Assembly: GCA_030617565.1 (NCBI GenBank)
Contig: JAUWVE010000047.1
Span: 1-10,263, forward strand
Length of the DNA: 10,263 bases
Reading direction: 5' to 3'
From: Gammaproteobacteria bacterium
GTDB taxonomy: Bacteria; Pseudomonadota; Gammaproteobacteria; BMS3Bbin11
The position numbers were made by a program, and so were the translations under genes. The notes under the pieces are model-generated. The model searched no databases, was not told the origin of the DNA, and worked only from the letters and a program-made list of their open reading frames with translations. Of the stretch, positions 6,562 to 10,263 are shown piece by piece. The stretch's first letter is position 1; each line of letters starts with the position of its first letter.

Positions 6562-8028
6562 ATGCCCCAGGAAATCCTGATTAATGTCACCCCGCAGGAA
6601 ACCCGTGTTGCGGTGGTTGAGAATGGACTGCTGCAGGAGTTGCAGATTGAGCGCAGCACTGCGCGCGGTATAGTCAGCAACATCTATGTCGGTAAAGTGG
6701 TGCGTATACTACCGGGTATGCAGGCGGCATTTATTGACATAGGACTTGAGCGCACTGCTTTCCTGCATTCTTCCGACATAGACCCCAAAAGCATGAACGG
6801 GACGCCAAACGGGGTCAATGAAGATGACTGTATCTCCCGCAAGTTGCATGATGGCCAGAAACTGGTCGTGCAGGTGATTAAGGATCCTATCGGCAGCAAG
6901 GGTGCACGGCTGACTACCCGGCTTGCCATTCCTGCCAGAAATCTGGTCTTCCTGCCGTCATCATCGCATATCGGTATTTCACAGAGAATTGAAGGGGACA
7001 GTGAACGAAAACGACTGAAAGGTATAGTACAAAGCCATATTGAGGGCATGACTGGTGGATTTATCATTCGCACTATCGCTGAAACCGCAACAGAGGATGA
7101 GATACGTTCAGATATCAAGGTTTTGCACAAAATCTGGCAGCAACTACAGCTTAAACTTAAAGGCTCCGAAGCCGGAGATGTCATTTATCGGGATTTGCCG
7201 CTGGCAGTTCGCACGGTGCGAGACATGGTGCGGGATAATGTAGAAAGGCTACGTATCGATTCACGTGAGACCTGGCAGCTAGCCAGTCAACTGGCGGCAG
7301 AATATTTACCGGAGCTGGCTGAAAGAGTGGAGTACTATCCCGGCGAACGGCCTATTTTTGATCTCTATTCCATTGAAGATGAGATACAGAAGGCGTTAAG
7401 CCGTGTTGTACCGCTTAAATCCGGTGGCCACATAGTCATCGACCAGACAGAAGCAATGATCACAATTGATGTTAATACTGGTACCTTTGTTGGTCATCGC
7501 AATCAGGAAGAGACTCTGTTCAAAACCAACCTTGAAGCAGCACAGGCCATCGCCAGGCAGTTGCGCCTGCGCAATATTGGCGGCATTATCATCATCGACT
7601 TTATCGACATGGTTGAAATTGAACATCAACGGCAGGTGTTGCGCGCACTTAAACGCGGCTTGTCGAAAGATCCGGCAAAAAACTATATTACTGAAATGAC
7701 CTCGCTGGGTTTGCTGGAAGTCACACGTAAACGAACACGTGAAAGTCTTGAGCACATTTTGTGTGAAGTCTGCCCGGTTTGTCATGGTAAGGCGGTAGTG
7801 AAAACTGCTCAGACCATCTGCTACGATATTTTCCGTGAAATCATGCGTGACTCAAGAGAGTATGAAGATGTCAGCTACCGTATTCTTGCCTCGGAGAAGG
7901 TGATAGATATGTTGTTGAATGAAGAACAGATGAGTCTGGCAAATCTACAGGAATTCATCAATGCGAAGATAGAGTTACAGGTCGAAACACTTTACATGCC
8001 AGATGAGTATGATGTTGTTATGGCTTAA
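6562..8028 (+). CDS. rng: Ribonuclease G
   Basis: A 488-residue single-strand-specific endoribonuclease that matures the 5' end of 16S rRNA and takes part in mRNA decay; it acts in the cytoplasm. The N-terminus (ILINVTPQETRVAVVENG, then ERSTARGIVSNIYVGKV) matches the E. coli protein closely, and an S1 RNA-binding domain lies at about residues 37–128. The DNase I-like catalytic subdomain has ITIDVNTG with Asp303 and Asn305, and IIIDFIDM with Asp346. These fall on the same numbers as the Mg-binding residues of RNase E. CPVC at 404–407 is the zinc-link that joins protomers. The protein ends soon after, without the long degradosome tail of RNase E, which supports RNase G. The start is fixed by homology; the ribosome site is weak. 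The next same-strand gene is yhdP, but 805 bases away rather than adjacent, and no maf is seen upstream. Confidence 0.97.
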   Translation: MPQEILINVTPQETRVAVVENGLLQELQIERSTARGIVSNIYVGKVVRILPGMQAAFIDIGLERTAFLHSSDIDPKSMNGTPNGVNEDDCISRKLHDGQKLVVQVIKDPIGSKGARLTTRLAIPARNLVFLPSSSHIGISQRIEGDSERKRLKGIVQSHIEGMTGGFIIRTIAETATEDEIRSDIKVLHKIWQQLQLKLKGSEAGDVIYRDLPLAVRTVRDMVRDNVERLRIDSRETWQLASQLAAEYLPELAERVEYYPGERPIFDLYSIEDEIQKALSRVVPLKSGGHIVIDQTEAMITIDVNTGTFVGHRNQEETLFKTNLEAAQAIARQLRLRNIGGIIIIDFIDMVEIEHQRQVLRALKRGLSKDPAKNYITEMTSLGLLEVTRKRTRESLEHILCEVCPVCHGKAVVKTAQTICYDIFREIMRDSREYEDVSYRILASEKVIDMLLNEEQMSLANLQEFINAKIELQVETLYMPDEYDVVMA

Positions 8029-8115
8029 CTGGGTGTTTTTATTTTTTATTCGGATTCTCGAATTGAGATGGGTTTTTGCTACTTCCAGTGCTCGACAGCA
8101 CAAAAGGGGATGGCA

Positions 8116-8150
8116 GGTCAAAGACGAAGGACCAAAGACCAATGACAAAA
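8116..8150. repeat. 7-base phased GAC repeat downstream of rng
   Basis: GAC recurs at exactly seven-base spacing at 8123, 8130, 8137 and 8144 in CAAAGACGAAGGACCAAAG and what follows. The spacing and core match the repeat at 3936–4027, though the four variable bases differ (A-rich here, GC-rich there). No inverted partner is visible nearby. A short plus-strand frame across it (8003–8185) is treated as non-coding. Confidence 0.5.
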
Positions 8151-8229
8151 AATTAAGATTAAAATCTGGGAAGTGGTGTAAATGATGTTTTTTCATCTTT
8201 TACTTTACTGTTTTTCTTTACCCTCATTC

Positions 8230-8308
8230 GCCGCGAGGGCGCGCCTCAAACAATAATACCAGGGTATTTGATGTCTACAGGCTTTTGCGGGAGGCGCGCC
8301 CTCGCGGC
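8230..8308. repeat. Perfect 18-base inverted repeat with nested hairpin (REP-like)
   Basis: GCCGCGAGGGCGCGCCTC (8230–8247) is the exact reverse complement of 8291–8308. The 43-base centre holds another small hairpin, AATACC-AG-GGTATT (8255–8268). The very GC-rich arms in AT-rich surroundings, with A-runs just after the right arm, resemble palindromic REP/BIME-like elements of gammaproteobacteria. Transcribed, it would form a strong stem-loop and could protect the rng mRNA 3' end or stop transcription; that role is inferred. Confidence 0.8.
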
Positions 8309-8372
8309 AAAAATCTTTTCCTGAAAACTGAACATGTTACTCGTTACACCACACTACGAATTTCACGTCCTG

Positions 8373-8537
8373 TCAGTGTTTCTTTCCTGCGCGCAGTTGA
8401 TTTAATCTTTTGTTGATACGTTTCTCGTTATTGATACAGATGTCTGTCAGTGCATCCTCTATCTCCGTTGCCATATAGATGGCAATTTCTATATTACCAG
8501 CAAAGCTGTCAAGTACTGGTTCGATGACTGTTTCCAT
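8373..8537 (-). CDS. Small hypothetical protein, 54 residues (up to 78 with an earlier start)
   Basis: The minus-strand frame reads METVIEPVLDSFAGNIEIA and ends in RINKRLNQLRAGKKH before TGA. It has an acidic, amphipathic helical first part and a strongly basic end, with no membrane segment. I chose the ATG at 8537 because a purine-rich AGAGAG lies about six bases upstream; in-frame ATGs at 8597 and 8609 would add 20 or 24 hydrophilic residues but lack a ribosome site. It is the only plausible coding frame in the gap between rng and yhdP and is opposite in strand to both. No family is recognised. It may be a real small protein or a chance frame. Confidence 0.4.
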   Translation of the reverse strand: METVIEPVLDSFAGNIEIAIYMATEIEDALTDICINNEKRINKRLNQLRAGKKH

Positions 8538-8609
8538 TGTTTTTCTCTCTATCTCTTTGTTTTCTGCGGATGTCGGAAGCTGCTTATTTAATATCATACT
8601 GACGTACAT

Positions 8610-8833
8610 AAAAATTTAGATGATGAACGAGAGGAGTAAAGAATGTCCTGACAGGTGTAGCTTTTAGGCGGACAAGTGGTATATATAGGGTTGCCCTGGA
8701 TTTTCAGCATGATGAAAGAAGTTTACAGCAGTGGCCATGCAGTGCTGCTGCCGGACACAGAAAGGAAACAGGATAATAATCATGTTTGAGAATATAATAA
8801 AATTACACACCACAAGTTTTTTTGTATGAACTA
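8610..8833. other. Intergenic sequence before yhdP; no clear gene
   Basis: A strong ribosome-site-like GAGGAG (8631–8636) is followed by ATG-TCC-TGA (8643–8651), a start followed almost at once by a stop. A TATAAT hexamer (8793–8798) lies about 40 bases before the yhdP start but has no good -35 partner. CAGCAG and CTGCTG around 8726–8750 could form a short hairpin without a T-run. Nothing else is supported. Confidence 0.3.
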
Positions 8834-10263
8834 ATGCGTAGCAAACAGGAAACCAATTTACTGGCTGGCCTATGGGCATGGCTCAGTACTACCTGTATGC
8901 ACTGTGTGCGTGTCGGCTGGTATTTTGGTGTCATACTGTTCGTTATTGCCGCAGCGGCGATTACTATTTTTCGATTCTGGTTGCCTGCATTGGTGGACCG
9001 CAAGGCTGAGGTTGAGACCTACCTGACTAAGCAGATAGGGCAGTCTGTGGTGATCGGCGAGATGGCAGCTGACTGGCAGGGTCTGTATCCATCGCTGCAT
9101 GCGCGAAAGCTGGCGCTAAAGGATGCCAGTGGCAAAGAAGATATCCATCTAAGTCTGGGTGAACTGAGGCTTGACCTGGATATAGTGTCTTTACTCCAGG
9201 GCAAGCTCGTATTCAGGCAGATCACCCTGAAAAATCCGGTTGTTCATGTTAGCCGTACTGCCGAGGGAGAATTTTACATTGGCAAGTTCAAGGCCCCACC
9301 GCCGAAAGAAGGCCGGCTGGCATTATTGTTCAACCAGTATAAGGTCAATATTAGTGATGGGCGTTTTATCTGGCATGACCATTTTCTTAAGGAAAAGGAA
9401 TTTATTGTTACCGACATAAATCTTTCGATGGAAAATGTTGGCAAACGGCATGTTCTCAGAGGGGAGCTGGGATTACCTGACAATGTCGCACAGGCGATGT
9501 CAATAAACTTTGATCTCAAAGGCAATGTGCTGGATATAAGCACGTGGAAAGGTCAGTTCAACACCAAACTCAGCGAAGTTGAACTTTCTGCTTTACCGGG
9601 GATAGTAAATGAGAAAAGGCTGATCCCGGAACTCTCAGGCAGAGCGTCGCTGGATATTTCAACAGAATGGCACAAAGGACAGCTTGAAGCTGCTACGGGT
9701 CATTTAACAGGGCGCAATTTCCTGTTTCCTCTGGGCAACTTTGGTACACCATTTACCGTGCGGAGTGTTGAAGCTGATATCAATCTTGAGCATAAAGGCG
9801 AGTCATGGCTGCTGACACTTGATAATCCATTTATTGGTATAGCAGGCGAGCCCTGGTCGGCAGGTCGTATAGTCACATCCTATAGTATTGATGAGTCCTC
9901 GATTTTTATCAGTAAGCTGAAGCTCGCCGATCTGCGTCCTGTACTGGACGCATTAACAAGTGAGAACAAGATTGTACAACTGGTGAAATCCCTGTACCCC
10001 TCTGGTAATGCCAGTGATACCAGCCTGACTCTGTTTGGTCCCATCAAAAAATTTCATGATTTCCTCTACAAGATGTCGGTCAGTGATGCGACCGTCAATG
10101 CTTATAGCCTGTACCCTGCTGCAACAGGTTTAACAGCTAATATAAGCGTCACGAGAACAGGTGGCAGTGTTATAGCCAAAGGAAAAAACTCACGGATTAT
10201 CCTCGACAGGGTTTATGAGCGTGCACTCAGAATAGATCTTTTACAGGCAAATGTGACCTGGAA
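8834..10263 (+). CDS. yhdP: YhdP, AsmA-like envelope protein (N-terminal 476 residues; runs off the window)
   Basis: The frame is open from 8834 to the right edge with no stop. The protein begins MRSKQETNLLAGLWAW, then has one membrane helix at about 27–46 (VGWYFGVILFVIAAAAITIF). The following WLPALVDRKAEVETYLTKQIG and ADWQGLYPSLHARKLALKD match the N-terminus of E. coli YhdP. The rest is beta-rich sequence with LRLDLDIVSLLQGKLVFRQI, typical of AsmA-like proteins. E. coli YhdP (about 1,270 residues) is anchored in the inner membrane, spans the periplasm and helps move phospholipids to the outer membrane together with TamB and YdbH. A TAA at 8798–8800 closes the frame upstream. ATG 8834 is chosen although no ribosome site is visible; ATG 8897 would leave too little before the helix. 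In gammaproteobacteria yhdP commonly follows rng, as here. Confidence 0.93.
   Translation, partial: MRSKQETNLLAGLWAWLSTTCMHCVRVGWYFGVILFVIAAAAITIFRFWLPALVDRKAEVETYLTKQIGQSVVIGEMAADWQGLYPSLHARKLALKDASGKEDIHLSLGELRLDLDIVSLLQGKLVFRQITLKNPVVHVSRTAEGEFYIGKFKAPPPKEGRLALLFNQYKVNISDGRFIWHDHFLKEKEFIVTDINLSMENVGKRHVLRGELGLPDNVAQAMSINFDLKGNVLDISTWKGQFNTKLSEVELSALPGIVNEKRLIPELSGRASLDISTEWHKGQLEAATGHLTGRNFLFPLGNFGTPFTVRSVEADINLEHKGESWLLTLDNPFIGIAGEPWSAGRIVTSYSIDESSIFISKLKLADLRPVLDALTSENKIVQLVKSLYPSGNASDTSLTLFGPIKKFHDFLYKMSVSDATVNAYSLYPAATGLTANISVTRTGGSVIAKGKNSRIILDRVYERALRIDLLQANVTW

Noticed and set aside
8003..8185. 60-residue plus-strand frame overlapping the end of rng
   Set aside because: It overlaps rng out of frame and its second half (KDEGPKTND) is simply the 7-base repeat translated; no ribosome site.
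8368..8654. 8-base inverted repeat (CCTGTCAG / CTGACAGG) around the small minus-strand ORF
   Set aside because: Eight bases over about 290 bases is near what chance allows, and no target duplication is seen.
8721..8750. Possible small RNA hairpin (CAGCAG / CTGCTG)
   Set aside because: Only a six-base-pair stem, no T-run and no convincing promoter upstream.
8664..8879. 71-residue minus-strand frame before yhdP
   Set aside because: It overlaps the start of yhdP on the other strand, has no ribosome site, and its composition is not protein-like.

Overview
The window reads as chromosomal DNA of a gammaproteobacterium of moderate GC content. The best evidence is the rng–yhdP pair (RNase G followed by an AsmA-like YhdP protein), a standard gammaproteobacterial neighbourhood, together with a NorM/MdtK-type MATE transporter. 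A split glycine decarboxylase (gcvPB type) at the left edge also fits. Genus cannot be read from the sequence.

Left part (1–2406): the last 58 codons of a glycine decarboxylase subunit, a PfkB-family sugar/nucleoside kinase, and an unrecognised 314-residue protein. That protein joins a lysine-rich histone-H1-like tail, one membrane helix and a Met/Pro/Trp-rich tail. A strong intrinsic terminator closes this block. Middle part (2435–6079): a MATE efflux transporter on the plus strand converges on a long minus-strand thioredoxin-fold protein of the YyaL/SSP411 (DUF255) family. Right part (6080–10263): a 480-base gap with a decayed-looking ORF and a tiny 15-codon ORF plus terminator, then rng, then an 805-base gap holding repeats and a small minus-strand ORF, then the 5' part of yhdP, which runs off the window.

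The genes are mainly housekeeping: one-carbon/glycine metabolism, sugar or nucleoside phosphorylation, drug efflux, RNA processing and envelope lipid homeostasis. They do not form one pathway. No phage, CRISPR array, insertion sequence, tRNA or rRNA gene was seen.

What stands out is the intergenic DNA. Three kinds of short structured repeats occur: (i) two inverted-repeat elements whose arms carry a 9-base phased GCAAAG-type motif (188–268, 2435–2599); (ii) two stretches with a 7-base phased GAC motif (about 3936–4027, 8116–8150), one of which appears to have supplied the C-termini of two convergent genes; (iii) a perfect 18-base inverted repeat with a nested hairpin (8230–8308). The other notable item is the lysine-rich membrane protein. 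I see no convincing evidence of a complete new multi-gene system.
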